Counted from the first letter of the stretch, positions 8,901-17,681 are shown. The stretch is 64,000 nucleotides of DNA from JBPBQZ01 sp050955105 (GCA_050955105.1 JBPBQZ010000003.1:10166-74165); one strand, 5' to 3'. A program made the numbers and translations. Notes: generated by a model not told the origin, from the letters alone.

Positions 8901-10880
8901 ATGCGCCATCTCGCTCCCGCTTCCGACGCGCCGCCCGCCGTGCCTCATACCGGTCCGCGACGCGACTGGCAGACAATCGCTTCGCTGCTGCCATATTTGT
9001 TCCGCTACAAAGTGCGGTCGATTCTCGCGCTCAGTTGCCTGATCGGCGCCAAGGTCGCCAACCTGGGCGTGCCGCTGGTGATGAAACGCATCATCGACAA
9101 TCTCACCATCGCCCACACCTTGCCACAGGCGATGCGGCAGGCGAGCGGCTCGACACTATTGATGGGTGGCCTGAGCATTCTCGGGCTGCTGGTCGTGGCC
9201 TACGCGGTCGCACGCCTGTTTACTTCGCTGCTCACCGAGCTACGTGAATGGCTGTTTTCGAAAGTCACCGAAAGCGCGGTGCGATTGCTGGCCTTGCAGG
9301 TGTTTCGCCATCTGCATTCGCTGTCGCTGCGCTTCCATCTGGATCGCCAGACCGGCGGCATGTCGCGCGACATTGAACGCGGCACGAAAGGGATTCAGAC
9401 GGTTATTTCCTACTCCTTCTATAGCATCCTGCCGACCCTGGTCGAAGTCGGTCTGGTGATGGCGATTTTCGTCACTCGCTACGAGGCTTATTACGCCTGG
9501 GTGACGCTGGCGGCGCTGGTGATCTACATCACCTTTACCGTCAAGGTGACCGAATGGCGCACGCAGTTTCGGCGCAATATGAATGACCTCGATTCGCGCG
9601 CCAATTCGCGGGCCATCGACTCCTTGCTGAACTACGAAACGGTCAAATATTTCGGTAACGAAGAATTCGAGGCGCAGCGCTACGATGAAAACCTGTTGCG
9701 CTACCGGCGTGCCGCGATCCGCTCACAGCATTCACTGTCGATGCTCAATCTCGGTCAGCAAATCATCGTCGGCACTGGGCTGGTGTTTATCTTGTGGCGT
9801 GCTACGCAAGGCGTACTGGCTGGACGCATGACGCTGGGCGATCTGGTGCTTGTGAATACGCTGATGCTGCAACTTTACGTGCCGCTGAACTTCCTGGGCG
9901 TGGTCTATCGTGAGCTGAAGCAGAGCCTGACCGATATGGATCGCATGTTCGGGCTGTTGGCCCAGTCGCGCGAAATCGCTGATCGCAGCGATGCGCAGGC
10001 CTTGTCGGTGGGTCGCGCCGAAGTGCGTTTCGAGCACGTCGATTTCGCGTATGAATCAGGTCGGCGCATTCTGCACGACGTGAGTTTCACGATTGCCGGC
10101 GGTACCACCACCGCGGTGGTTGGCCATAGCGGTTCGGGCAAATCGACGCTGGCGCGATTGTTGTTCCGTTTCTACGATGTCAGCGGCGAGGGCACCGGAC
10201 GCATCAGCATAGATGGTCAGGACATTCGCGACGTCACGCAAACTTCGCTGCGCGCCGCCATCGGCATCGTGCCGCAAGACACTGTGCTGTTCAATGACAG
10301 CATCTACTACAACATTGCCTATGGTCGGCCCACGGCGTCGCGCGAAGAAGTGCTGGAAGCAGCCCGCGCCGCGCATATCCATAGCTTCATCGAGAGCCTG
10401 CCTAGGGGCTATGACACGCCGGTCGGCGAGCGTGGCCTGAAGCTGTCGGGCGGCGAGAAGCAACGTGTAGCGATCGCGCGCACGTTGTTGAAAGACCCGC
10501 CGATTCTGATTTTCGACGAGGCTACCTCGGCGCTCGACTCGCGTGCGGAGACGGCGATCCAGAATGAACTCGATCGGATCGCCCGCGCTCGCACCACCTT
10601 GGTCATCGCGCATCGCTTGTCGACAGTGGTGAACGCCGAGCAGATTGTAGTGCTCGACAAAGGCCGCATCGTCGAGCGCGGCACGCATCGAGAACTTATC
10701 GATGCCGATGGCCTGTATGCGCAGATGTGGGCGCTGCAGCGGCAAGAGCGCGGCACCGGCAAGCGCGTGGCCGGCGATGGCGGCGCGGTGCCATCTGTCG
10801 CGGACGCACGCGCGACGGCGGCCGATGGCTCGAGCGATGTCGGCAGCGCAGACAACATCGCGCCGGCAGCGGTCAACTGA
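8901..10880 (+). CDS. ABC transporter, Atm1/HMT1-type permease-ATPase fusion
   Basis: A 659-residue half-transporter: an N-terminal membrane domain with six predicted helices (about residues 30-330), then an ATPase domain with Walker A GHSGSGKST near 408, signature LSGGEKQR near 515, Walker B ILIFDEATSALD near 534 and H-loop AHRLST. The membrane domain, including LHSLSLRFHLDRQTGG and NYETVKYFGNE, is that of the Atm1/ABCB7 family, whose bacterial members export glutathione or metal-glutathione conjugates from the cytoplasm. It would act as a homodimer. The last 45 residues are a low-complexity tail. The LysR gene follows after 10 bp, probably cotranscribed. Confidence 0.88.
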   Translation: MRHLAPASDAPPAVPHTGPRRDWQTIASLLPYLFRYKVRSILALSCLIGAKVANLGVPLVMKRIIDNLTIAHTLPQAMRQASGSTLLMGGLSILGLLVVAYAVARLFTSLLTELREWLFSKVTESAVRLLALQVFRHLHSLSLRFHLDRQTGGMSRDIERGTKGIQTVISYSFYSILPTLVEVGLVMAIFVTRYEAYYAWVTLAALVIYITFTVKVTEWRTQFRRNMNDLDSRANSRAIDSLLNYETVKYFGNEEFEAQRYDENLLRYRRAAIRSQHSLSMLNLGQQIIVGTGLVFILWRATQGVLAGRMTLGDLVLVNTLMLQLYVPLNFLGVVYRELKQSLTDMDRMFGLLAQSREIADRSDAQALSVGRAEVRFEHVDFAYESGRRILHDVSFTIAGGTTTAVVGHSGSGKSTLARLLFRFYDVSGEGTGRISIDGQDIRDVTQTSLRAAIGIVPQDTVLFNDSIYYNIAYGRPTASREEVLEAARAAHIHSFIESLPRGYDTPVGERGLKLSGGEKQRVAIARTLLKDPPILIFDEATSALDSRAETAIQNELDRIARARTTLVIAHRLSTVVNAEQIVVLDKGRIVERGTHRELIDADGLYAQMWALQRQERGTGKRVAGDGGAVPSVADARATAADGSSDVGSADNIAPAAVN

Positions 10881-10890
10881 CGCCCGCAGC

Positions 10891-11985
10891 ATGGAAATCA
10901 AGTGGCTCGAAGATTTCGTGTCATTGGCTGAAACCAATAGTTTCAGTCGCTCGGCTGCGCTGCGCCACGTTACCCAACCCGCCTTTTCGCGTCGTATCCA
11001 GGCTCTCGAGGCCTGGCTTGGCAGCCAGTTGATCGACCGCTCTGCCTATCCGACGCGACTCACGCAAGCTGGACGTGTATTCCATGCGCAGGCGCTGGCG
11101 ATGATTAGCCAGGCACGCGAAGCGCGCACTTTGTTGAAGGGCGAGAGCGGCGCGCCGGCTGCGACCATCGATATGGCCGTGCCGCACACCCTGTCTCTAA
11201 CTTTTTTCCCGCGCTGGCTGTCGCATGTCGAGGCACGCCTGAGCGCGCAAGCCGGCGCGCCGCAGCGCGTGCATGTACGGCTGCGCGCGCTGAATGTGCA
11301 CGATGCAGTGTTGTCACTGGTCGAGGGCGGCTGCGATCTGGTGATGGCCTATCATCACCCGAGCCAGCCGGTAACGCTCGACCCAGAACGTTATGAAATG
11401 CTGGTGCTGGGCAGCGAGCAACTCAGTCCGTTTTCAGCACCGTGGATTGCCGAGACGCCGTCCTCGCCCGGCGCGGCCGCTGACGCTGGTACGAGTGCCG
11501 TCAGACCGTGCCATCCGCTGCCGGGCCGCGGTGGTGCTGCAGTGCCTTTCCTGTCTTATACCCGTGATGCCTACCTTGGCCGCATGACCGAGCTGGTGTT
11601 GGCCAACGCCACGCCCGCCCTGAAGCTCGACAAGGTCTATGAAACGGATATGGCGGAAGGTCTGAAGGCCATGGCGCTGGCTGGCCATGGCGTGGCTTTC
11701 CTGCCGCATAGCGCTGTAGAGGAAGCGATGGCGGCGGGTCAGTTGCTGCGTCTGGACGCACCGAGCCGGGCCAGCCAACTCGGCCGCTTCAGCCTGGCAA
11801 TGGAGATTCGCCTATATCGCGATCGCATTGCCTCGGAGAACAACGCGACGCGCAGCCGCCTGCTGGCTCGTTTATGGGATGCAATAGCTGCCGACTGCAT
11901 GCAAGACAATTTATTCGCATCACCGAGCACCGCCCGGCAGCGCACGGCGAAGCCGGTTGCGAAGGCGCGACGGCAGCGAAACTAG
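10891..11985 (+). CDS. LysR-type transcriptional regulator, HypT (YjiE)-like, extended
   Basis: A 364-residue LysR regulator. The N-terminal helix-turn-helix (residues 1-60: MEIKWLEDFVSLAETNSFS, HVTQPAFSRRIQALE, DRSAYPTRLTQAG) is very close to E. coli HypT, a regulator activated by methionine oxidation in hypochlorite stress. It is about 60 residues longer than HypT: an Ala/Gly/Pro-rich insert lies around residues 185-215 and a basic, Ser/Ala-rich tail follows residue 330. The start is set by the family N-terminus. It sits 10 bp after an Atm1-type exporter gene, which suggests but does not prove a thiol/oxidant response. Confidence 0.85.
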   Translation: MEIKWLEDFVSLAETNSFSRSAALRHVTQPAFSRRIQALEAWLGSQLIDRSAYPTRLTQAGRVFHAQALAMISQAREARTLLKGESGAPAATIDMAVPHTLSLTFFPRWLSHVEARLSAQAGAPQRVHVRLRALNVHDAVLSLVEGGCDLVMAYHHPSQPVTLDPERYEMLVLGSEQLSPFSAPWIAETPSSPGAAADAGTSAVRPCHPLPGRGGAAVPFLSYTRDAYLGRMTELVLANATPALKLDKVYETDMAEGLKAMALAGHGVAFLPHSAVEEAMAAGQLLRLDAPSRASQLGRFSLAMEIRLYRDRIASENNATRSRLLARLWDAIAADCMQDNLFASPSTARQRTAKPVAKARRQRN

Positions 11986-12040
11986 TCTGCCGCCGACGCC
12001 TGTCGCGGTAGTGCGTCGCGTTAGCCGAACTGCCGAATAC

Positions 12041-12679
12041 TTATTTGATGACGACGCCATACCTAAGCACGCCGAAAATTGGCGCGTAAGCGGCGGCGCG
12101 TGCCTGCTGGTTGCATAGTTCCTGCAGAGCATCGCAGCTCAGCGTTTGCGGCGCGAGCCTCACACGCATCCATTGAGACACCTGCAAAGGCGCTTGCTCC
12201 AGTCCGAGAAGTTTTCGGCGCTTATAGGTGGTCGCGAGCATGGGGTTTCCGCGGTTCAGGCAGGTGAGATGCGCTTCGCTGGGCATGCAACAATCGGTGC
12301 TCGCGCGCTTGTGTCGCTGCGTTCGCGATGCAGCGCCGCGCGAAGCTGTCCGGGCGCGAACCGACGACTTGGCCGGCGTCGATCGCTCGGTCTCGAGATT
12401 GTCCGTATGCCCAGCCAAGCTGCGCCGATTGTCCGGGAGCGGGGGCAATTCGAACGCAACGAGCGCCGGCGCGGTTGCGGCGGCCCGCAATGAAGCCCGC
12501 AAATTAATCGGCAGGCGAGTTGACGAGAACGTGGGCGCTGCACGTTGGCCAAATTGCGGAAGATGGCTCGACGCTGCAGGCGTCGCGGTAGGGGCTGACA
12601 TTCTTTGAAGCGAGTTTGGTGCGGCATCTGCCTTGATCGACCAAGCGGCAGCAAATGTGAACCATGTGGAAATATTCAT
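12041..12679 (-). CDS. Hypothetical protein (doubtful)
   Basis: A 212-codon frame in an otherwise empty stretch (11986-12936). The product begins MNISTWFTFAAAWSIKADA, a weak signal-peptide-like start, continues Ala/Ser/Arg-rich with no recognisable domain, and has five cysteines in the last 90 residues. Third-position GC looks lower than in neighbouring genes but not random. There is no clear ribosome site; an internal ATG would give a 66-residue C-terminal product. No family recognised. It could be a lineage-specific gene, a decayed gene or chance. Confidence 0.3.
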   Translation of the reverse strand: MNISTWFTFAAAWSIKADAAPNSLQRMSAPTATPAASSHLPQFGQRAAPTFSSTRLPINLRASLRAAATAPALVAFELPPLPDNRRSLAGHTDNLETERSTPAKSSVRARTASRGAASRTQRHKRASTDCCMPSEAHLTCLNRGNPMLATTYKRRKLLGLEQAPLQVSQWMRVRLAPQTLSCDALQELCNQQARAAAYAPIFGVLRYGVVIK

Positions 12680-12804
12680 TCGAGCAATTTTTAAAGAGCG
12701 GTAATCGAGGCGACTGAGTGTGTCGCATTGCCAGGACCCGTTGCTACCTGGCCGTTCGGCCGATCTTTAGATAGCCAGCGCGGTCGCACACAGACACCGA
12801 ATTT

Positions 12805-12830
12805 TTGACAGTTCAAATCGATTTGTGAAC
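12805..12830. promoter_or_regulatory. -35-like TTGACA with adjoining palindrome upstream of gdhA
   Basis: A consensus TTGACA (12805-12810) runs directly into a dyad: CAAATCGATTTG (12814-12825) is a perfect 12-bp palindrome flanked by GTTC and GAAC arms. No good -10 box lies 16-18 bp downstream, which fits an activator-dependent or repressed promoter. It is about 107 bp before the gdhA start. The regulator is unknown. Confidence 0.35.
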
Positions 12831-12936
12831 TCTATGTCTTTTTTGCATGGGAGCATGTACAAACAGCATTTGCCGGACCGCGGCAATCATCCGTAGAGTG
12901 TGCGCAGTGTCAGCGAAGATCAGCGGAGAACCCGAA

Positions 12937-14220
12937 ATGTCTGAAACGAAATCCAACTTATCCTACTTGAACGACGCCGATCTCGGCCCCTGGGATACCT
13001 TCCTGCAACAGATTGCACGCGTCGAGCCCTACATGGGCGAACTGGGACGCTGGATCGAGACGCTGCGCCGACCAAAGCGTGCGCTGATCGTCGACGTACC
13101 GATCCATCTCGACGACGGTACCATCGCGCATTTCGAAGGCTACCGAGTTCAGCACAACGTCTCGCGCGGGCCGGGCAAGGGCGGTGTGCGTTTTCACCAG
13201 CACGTCACACTCTCCGAAGTCATGGCGCTGGCCGGTTGGATGTCGATCAAGAATGCCGCGGTCAATGTGCCGTTCGGCGGCGCCAAGGGCGGCGTACGGG
13301 TCGATCCGCGCAATCTTTCAAGGGGCGAACTCGAGCGCGTGACGCGTCGTTACACTAGCGAAATTCATAATGTCATCGGTCCGAATACCGACATCCCCGC
13401 GCCCGACGTCAACACCAATGAGCAAACGATGGCGTGGATGATGGACACTTATTCGGCCAATCAGGGCAGCACCGTTACCGGCGTGGTCACGGGCAAGCCG
13501 ATCTCGCTGGGCGGCAGTCTCGGGCGCAGCGAAGCCACCGGCCGTGGTGTGTTTGTCGTGGGTCGCGAGGCCGCGCGGCGCCGCGGCGTGGCACTCGATG
13601 GCGCGCGCATTGCCGTGCAAGGTTTCGGCAACGTCGGCAGCAATGCCGCCAAGCTGTTCGCCGCGGCGGGTGCGCGCATCGTCGCCGTGCAAGACCACAC
13701 AGCGACCTTGTATCGCGAAGCCGGTATCGATGCGGTTGCACTGGCGGCCCACGTGACCCGCGCGGGCGGCATCGCGGGCTTCGCGGAGGCCGAGACTGTC
13801 GAGGCCGACAAGTTCTGGCAGATCGAAACCGACATTCTGATTCCCGCGGCGCTCGAAGGGCAGATCAATGCACGCAACGCCGGCACCATACGCACCAAGA
13901 TCATCGTCGAGGGCGCGAACGGTCCGACCACACCCGAAGCAGACGACATCCTTCGTGAAAACAACATCCTGGTGGTGCCCGACGTGATCGCCAACGCGGG
14001 CGGCGTGACCGTCAGCTACTTTGAGTGGGTGCAGGATTTCTCCAGCTTTTTCTGGCCGCTCGATGAAATCAACGCACGCCTCGAACGGCTGATGCGCGAG
14101 GCTTTCGATGCTGTGTGGCGGGTCTCGGAAGAGAAGGGCGTGCCCCTGCGTACGGCGGCGTTTATCGTCGGTTGCACGCGTATTCTTACCGCTCGCGCTA
14201 CACGTGGTCTTTACCCGTGA
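12937..14220 (+). CDS. gdhA: Glutamate dehydrogenase
   Basis: A 427-residue hexameric-type glutamate dehydrogenase interconverting glutamate and 2-oxoglutarate plus ammonia. GPGKGGVRFHQHV binds substrate, Lys117 in PFGGAKGG is the catalytic lysine, and GFGNVGSNAA is the dinucleotide-binding turn. The start at 12937 follows GGAG (12925-12928) and gives the usual length; an ATG at 12847 would add 30 unconserved residues. It lies directly upstream of a glutamate/aspartate importer, consistent with catabolic use of imported glutamate. NAD versus NADP preference is not certain from sequence. Confidence 0.93.
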   Translation: MSETKSNLSYLNDADLGPWDTFLQQIARVEPYMGELGRWIETLRRPKRALIVDVPIHLDDGTIAHFEGYRVQHNVSRGPGKGGVRFHQHVTLSEVMALAGWMSIKNAAVNVPFGGAKGGVRVDPRNLSRGELERVTRRYTSEIHNVIGPNTDIPAPDVNTNEQTMAWMMDTYSANQGSTVTGVVTGKPISLGGSLGRSEATGRGVFVVGREAARRRGVALDGARIAVQGFGNVGSNAAKLFAAAGARIVAVQDHTATLYREAGIDAVALAAHVTRAGGIAGFAEAETVEADKFWQIETDILIPAALEGQINARNAGTIRTKIIVEGANGPTTPEADDILRENNILVVPDVIANAGGVTVSYFEWVQDFSSFFWPLDEINARLERLMREAFDAVWRVSEEKGVPLRTAAFIVGCTRILTARATRGLYP

Positions 14221-14400
14221 TCGGGGATCATACGCGTTGCTCCTTGCGGTGGCTTCCGCTATAAAAGCAGCAGGCGCGGCGAGAGACTCGTCGCGAGAGA
14301 TCCTGGCGGCTCAACCCTTCTAGCTTCAGTACGCTTAAGCGAGTTATGGGAATCTGTGAGCACTGGCACGGGAGCCGTCCTGGATAATTCGAGGAGAATA

Positions 14401-14439
14401 ATGTCAAAAGCGTTATTTTTCGCACTTCTGCCTTGCTAA
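14401..14439 (+). CDS. Candidate 12-residue leader peptide upstream of gltI
   Basis: GAGGAG (14391-14396) stands 4 bases before an ATG that opens a 12-codon frame, MSKALFFALLPC, ending in TAA 32 bases before gltI. The ribosome site is better than that of most genes in this window. No run of Glu or Asp codons suggests classical attenuation; translation could instead affect mRNA structure or gltI initiation. Translation is inferred only from the initiation signals. Confidence 0.35.
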   Translation: MSKALFFALLPC

Positions 14440-14471
14440 ACTAACTCGCTATCGCGAAGGAGCATTGAATA

Positions 14472-15365
14472 ATGAAGATCAGCAAGCTGACGATCGCTGC
14501 CCTGGCACTAGGGCTTCTTGCAAGCGGCGCTAATGCACAAGACAGCGGCACGCTGAAGAAGATCAAGGACACGGGCGTCATCACGTTGGGGCACCGCGAA
14601 TCTTCGATTCCATTTTCCTACTACGATGACAAGCAGAACGTGATCGGTTATTCGCAGGACTACGCGCTTGCCATCGTCGATGCGGTCAAGGCCAAGCTGA
14701 ACCTTCCCAATCTGCAGGTCAAACTGGTTCCCGTGACCTCGCAAAACCGCATTCCCCTGGTGCAGAACGGCACCATCGATATCGAATGCGGGTCAACCAC
14801 GAATAATCTCGATCGCCAGAAACAAGCTGATTTCACCGATACCATCTTCGTCATCGGCACCCGCCTGATGACCAAGAAAGACTCTGGCATCAAGGACTTC
14901 GCCGACTTGAAGGGCAAGACGGTGGTGACCACCGCCGGCACCACCTCCGAGCGCCTGCTGCGCAAGATGAATCAAGACAAGAGCATGGGGATGAATATCA
15001 TCAGCGCCAAAGACCATGGCGATTCGTTCCTCACGCTCGATACCGGTCGCGCCGTCGCCTTCATGATGGACGATGCGCTGCTGGCTGGTGAGCGCGCCAA
15101 GTCCAACCACCCTGACGACTTCGTCATCGTGGGTACCGCGCAAAGCCGCGAGGCCTATGGCTGTATGCTGCGCAAGGGCGATGTCGACTTCAAGAAGGTC
15201 GCGGACAGTGCGATCAGCAAGATCGAGACGTCCAGCACCGGTGCCGCGTTGTATCAGAAGTGGTTCGAATCGCCGATTCCGCCGAAAGGCCTGAACCTCA
15301 AGTTCCCGATGAGCGATGACATGAAGGCGCTCTTCAAGAGCCCGAACGACAAGGCCATCGACTGA
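14472..15365 (+). CDS. gltI: Glutamate/aspartate ABC transporter, periplasmic binding protein
   Basis: A 297-residue binding protein with a Sec signal peptide (residues 1-22, cleavage after ANA) and the SBP family 3 fold. GHRESSIPFSYYDD, SQNRIPLVQNGTIDIECGS and TTAGTTSERLL are very close to E. coli GltI. It captures L-glutamate and L-aspartate in the periplasm for GltJKL. AAGGAG (14457-14462) precedes the ATG. Two strong hairpins after its stop should raise its expression over the permease genes. Confidence 0.94.
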   Translation: MKISKLTIAALALGLLASGANAQDSGTLKKIKDTGVITLGHRESSIPFSYYDDKQNVIGYSQDYALAIVDAVKAKLNLPNLQVKLVPVTSQNRIPLVQNGTIDIECGSTTNNLDRQKQADFTDTIFVIGTRLMTKKDSGIKDFADLKGKTVVTTAGTTSERLLRKMNQDKSMGMNIISAKDHGDSFLTLDTGRAVAFMMDDALLAGERAKSNHPDDFVIVGTAQSREAYGCMLRKGDVDFKKVADSAISKIETSSTGAALYQKWFESPIPPKGLNLKFPMSDDMKALFKSPNDKAID

Positions 15366-15400
15366 TACTCGCAGCAGCCGCGCCGCGCAGCCAGAAGCCA

Positions 15401-15425
15401 CGCGGCGCCGGTTCCGGGCGCCGCG
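15401..15425 (+). repeat. GC-rich stabilising hairpin after gltI
   Basis: CGCGGCGCC (15401-15409) and GGCGCCGCG (15417-15425) form a perfect 9-bp stem with a 7-base loop, 35 bp after the gltI stop. With no T-run it is more likely a 3'-end mRNA stabiliser than a terminator. Confidence 0.6.
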
Positions 15426-15448
15426 CGCGCGTTCCTTCCCATTGAGCG

Positions 15449-15478
15449 GAAACGGAAGCTTGTCTTCCGTTTCTTTTT
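15449..15478 (+). terminator. Intrinsic (partial) terminator between gltI and gltJ
   Basis: GAAACGGAAG (15449-15458) pairs perfectly with CTTCCGTTTC (15464-15473) over a 5-base loop, followed by five T. It stands 13 bp before gltJ, inside the operon, so partial read-through would give much gltI and little gltJKL transcript. Confidence 0.8.
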
Positions 15479-15490
15479 GTGGAGTCAGGC

Positions 15491-16231
15491 ATGGCTTATC
15501 ACTGGAACTGGGGCGTTCTGTTCAGTCCCGTTTCGACCGGCGAACCAACCACGTACTTCGGTTGGCTGCTGTCCGGCTTTTTCGTGACCATTGCGCTGTC
15601 TCTCGCCGCATGGGTCGTCGCACTGGTGGTCGGCGCGCTGGTCGGCGTGATGCGCACGCTGCCTGGGAAAGTGCCGCGTACCATCGGTACCGTCTATGTA
15701 GCGGTGTTCCGAAACATTCCACTGATTGTGCAGTTTTTTATCTGGTACCTGGTCATTCCGGAGCTGCTGCCACCGGCGATGGGCAACTGGTTCAAGCAGT
15801 TGCCGCCGACGCTGCAATTTTTCTCGGCCTCGGTCGTCTGCCTGGGGCTATTCACCAGTGCTCGCGTTTGCGAGCAGGTGCGCTCCGGCATCATGGCCTT
15901 GCCGAAGGGCCAGCGCGCGGCGGGCCTGGCGCTCGGGCTCACGCTGGGCCAGACCTATCGCCACGTGCTGCTGCCCACTGCATTCCGCATCATCATTCCG
16001 CCGTTGACCTCCGAGTTTCTCAACATCTTCAAGAACTCGGCCGTGGCTTCGACCATCGGCCTGCTCGAATTGTCCGCCGAGGCTCGGCAACTGGTGGATT
16101 ACACCGCACAGGCCTATGAGTCGTTCATCTCGGTGACGGTCGCTTATTTCATTATCAATATCGTCGTCATGACCTTCATGCGCTGGGTCGAACGCAAGGC
16201 GCGACTGCCCGGCTATATCGGAGGCAAGTGA
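15491..16231 (+). CDS. gltJ: Glutamate/aspartate ABC transporter permease GltJ
   Basis: A 246-residue inner-membrane permease of the polar amino acid ABC family with about five transmembrane segments and the EAA loop that contacts the ATPase (RAAGLALGLTLGQTYRHVLLP). It pairs with GltK to form the channel for glutamate/aspartate. GGAG (15481-15484) fixes the ATG at 15491. It follows the terminator-like hairpin after gltI, and its stop overlaps the gltK start by one base. Confidence 0.92.
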   Translation: MAYHWNWGVLFSPVSTGEPTTYFGWLLSGFFVTIALSLAAWVVALVVGALVGVMRTLPGKVPRTIGTVYVAVFRNIPLIVQFFIWYLVIPELLPPAMGNWFKQLPPTLQFFSASVVCLGLFTSARVCEQVRSGIMALPKGQRAAGLALGLTLGQTYRHVLLPTAFRIIIPPLTSEFLNIFKNSAVASTIGLLELSAEARQLVDYTAQAYESFISVTVAYFIINIVVMTFMRWVERKARLPGYIGGK

Positions 16232-16908
16232 TGCACCACTTCGACTGGAGTTCGATTCCGCGCTCTTACGCGGCCCTGGCATCCGGTGCGGTGATCACGC
16301 TCGAAATTACCGTCACCGCCATTATCATCGGCATTATCTGGGGCACGCTGCTGGCGCTGGCACGCTTGTCGAGCGTGAAGCCGCTGGCATGGCTGGCCTC
16401 GCTGTACGTCACTTTCTTCCGCTCGATTCCGCTGCTGATGGTGCTGCTGTGGTTCTTCCTGATCGTGCCGCAGTTCCTGCAGGCGGTGCTCAAACTGCCG
16501 CCCACCATCGATATTCGGCTGGTGTCCGCGATGGTCGCGTTCACGCTGTTCGAGGCCGCCTACTACTCGGAAATCATCCGCGCCGGCGTGCAAAGCGTTT
16601 CGCGCGGCCAGGTAAATGCGTCGCTGGCACTGGGCATGACCTACGGGCAATCGATGCGCCTGGTGATCCTGCCGCAAGCCTTCCGTGCGATGGTGCCGCT
16701 GCTGCTGACGCAGGGTATCGTGTTGTTCCAGGATACGTCGCTGGTGTATGTAATCGGCCTGGCCGACTTCTTCCGCACCGCCACCAATATTGGCGACCGC
16801 GACGGCACTACGGTGGAAATGGTGTTGTTCGCCGGCGCCTGTTATTTCGTTATCTGTTCGATTGCCTCGGCCATCGTCAAACGGCTTCATAAGGACTACG
16901 CGAAATGA
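16231..16908 (+). CDS. gltK: Glutamate/aspartate ABC transporter permease GltK
   Basis: A 225-residue membrane permease, partner of GltJ, with the EAA-type loop NASLALGMTYGQSMRLVILP before the last membrane segments. GGAGG (16220-16224) serves either the ATG at 16231 or a GTG one codon earlier; I use the ATG, giving a TGATG stop-start overlap with gltJ. Its end overlaps gltL by 4 bp (ATGA), indicating translational coupling. Confidence 0.92.
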   Translation: MHHFDWSSIPRSYAALASGAVITLEITVTAIIIGIIWGTLLALARLSSVKPLAWLASLYVTFFRSIPLLMVLLWFFLIVPQFLQAVLKLPPTIDIRLVSAMVAFTLFEAAYYSEIIRAGVQSVSRGQVNASLALGMTYGQSMRLVILPQAFRAMVPLLLTQGIVLFQDTSLVYVIGLADFFRTATNIGDRDGTTVEMVLFAGACYFVICSIASAIVKRLHKDYAK

Positions 16909-17630
16909 TCGTGATGAAGAACGTCTCGAAATGGTATGGCAGCTTTCAGGTGTTGACCGACTGCACCACCGAAATCAAGAAAGGCGAAGTGGTCGTGGTG
17001 TGCGGCCCGTCCGGCTCGGGCAAGTCGACGCTGATCAAAACCGTCAACGGACTTGAGCCGATCCAGCAGGGCGAGATTTCCATCGAGGGCGTGTCGATTA
17101 CCGACAAGCGTACCAATCTGTCGAAGCTGCGCGCCAAAGTCGGCATGGTGTTTCAGCATTTCGAGCTATTTCCGCATCTATCGATCGTCAGCAATCTCAC
17201 GCTGGCACAGATCAAGGTGCTGGGTCGCGGGCGCGACGAGGCGACCACCAAAGCGTTCAAGCTGCTCGATCGGGTCGGCCTGCGCGTGCAAGCCGATAAA
17301 TATCCGGGGCAACTATCAGGTGGCCAACAGCAGCGAGTGGCCATCGCGCGGGCGCTGTCGATGGATCCGATCGCCATGCTGTTCGACGAGCCGACTTCGG
17401 CGCTCGATCCGGAAATGATCAATGAAGTGCTCGACGTCATGGTCGAACTGGCGCAGGAAGGCATGACCATGATGTGCGTCACGCATGAAATGGGCTTTGC
17501 GAAGAAGGTCGCGCATCGCGTGATCTTCATGGATCGCGGCCTGATCGTCGAAGACGACCGCAAGGAGGCGTTTTTCGACAATCCGAAATCGGAGCGCGCG
17601 AAAGAGTTCCTCGCCAAGATCATTCACTGA
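16905..17630 (+). CDS. gltL: Glutamate/aspartate ABC transporter ATP-binding protein
   Basis: A 241-residue ABC ATPase energising GltJK. Walker A GPSGSGKST, Q-loop VFQHFELFPH, signature LSGGQQQR, Walker B AMLFDEPTSALD and switch His in THEMGFA are all present and match polar amino acid importers. The start overlaps the gltK stop in an ATGA. It closes the gdhA-gltIJKL region. Confidence 0.94.
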   Translation: MIVMKNVSKWYGSFQVLTDCTTEIKKGEVVVVCGPSGSGKSTLIKTVNGLEPIQQGEISIEGVSITDKRTNLSKLRAKVGMVFQHFELFPHLSIVSNLTLAQIKVLGRGRDEATTKAFKLLDRVGLRVQADKYPGQLSGGQQQRVAIARALSMDPIAMLFDEPTSALDPEMINEVLDVMVELAQEGMTMMCVTHEMGFAKKVAHRVIFMDRGLIVEDDRKEAFFDNPKSERAKEFLAKIIH

Positions 17631-17681
17631 GGCTTGCGGCCATCGACGCGTTCGGCGGCCTTTGTCCGCATAGCGATGCGG

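Noticed and set aside
12146..12608. Forward frames opposite the 12041-12679 candidate
   Set aside because: Arg/Ala-rich products with no start signal; typical of shadow frames.
14360..14380. Possible sigma54 promoter before gltI (TGGCACG)
   Set aside because: The -24-like TGGCACG is present, but the required GC at -12 is missing; the bases there read GT.
17631..17681. Terminator between gltL and yafJ
   Set aside because: Repeated GGCC elements do not form a stable stem and no T-run follows.
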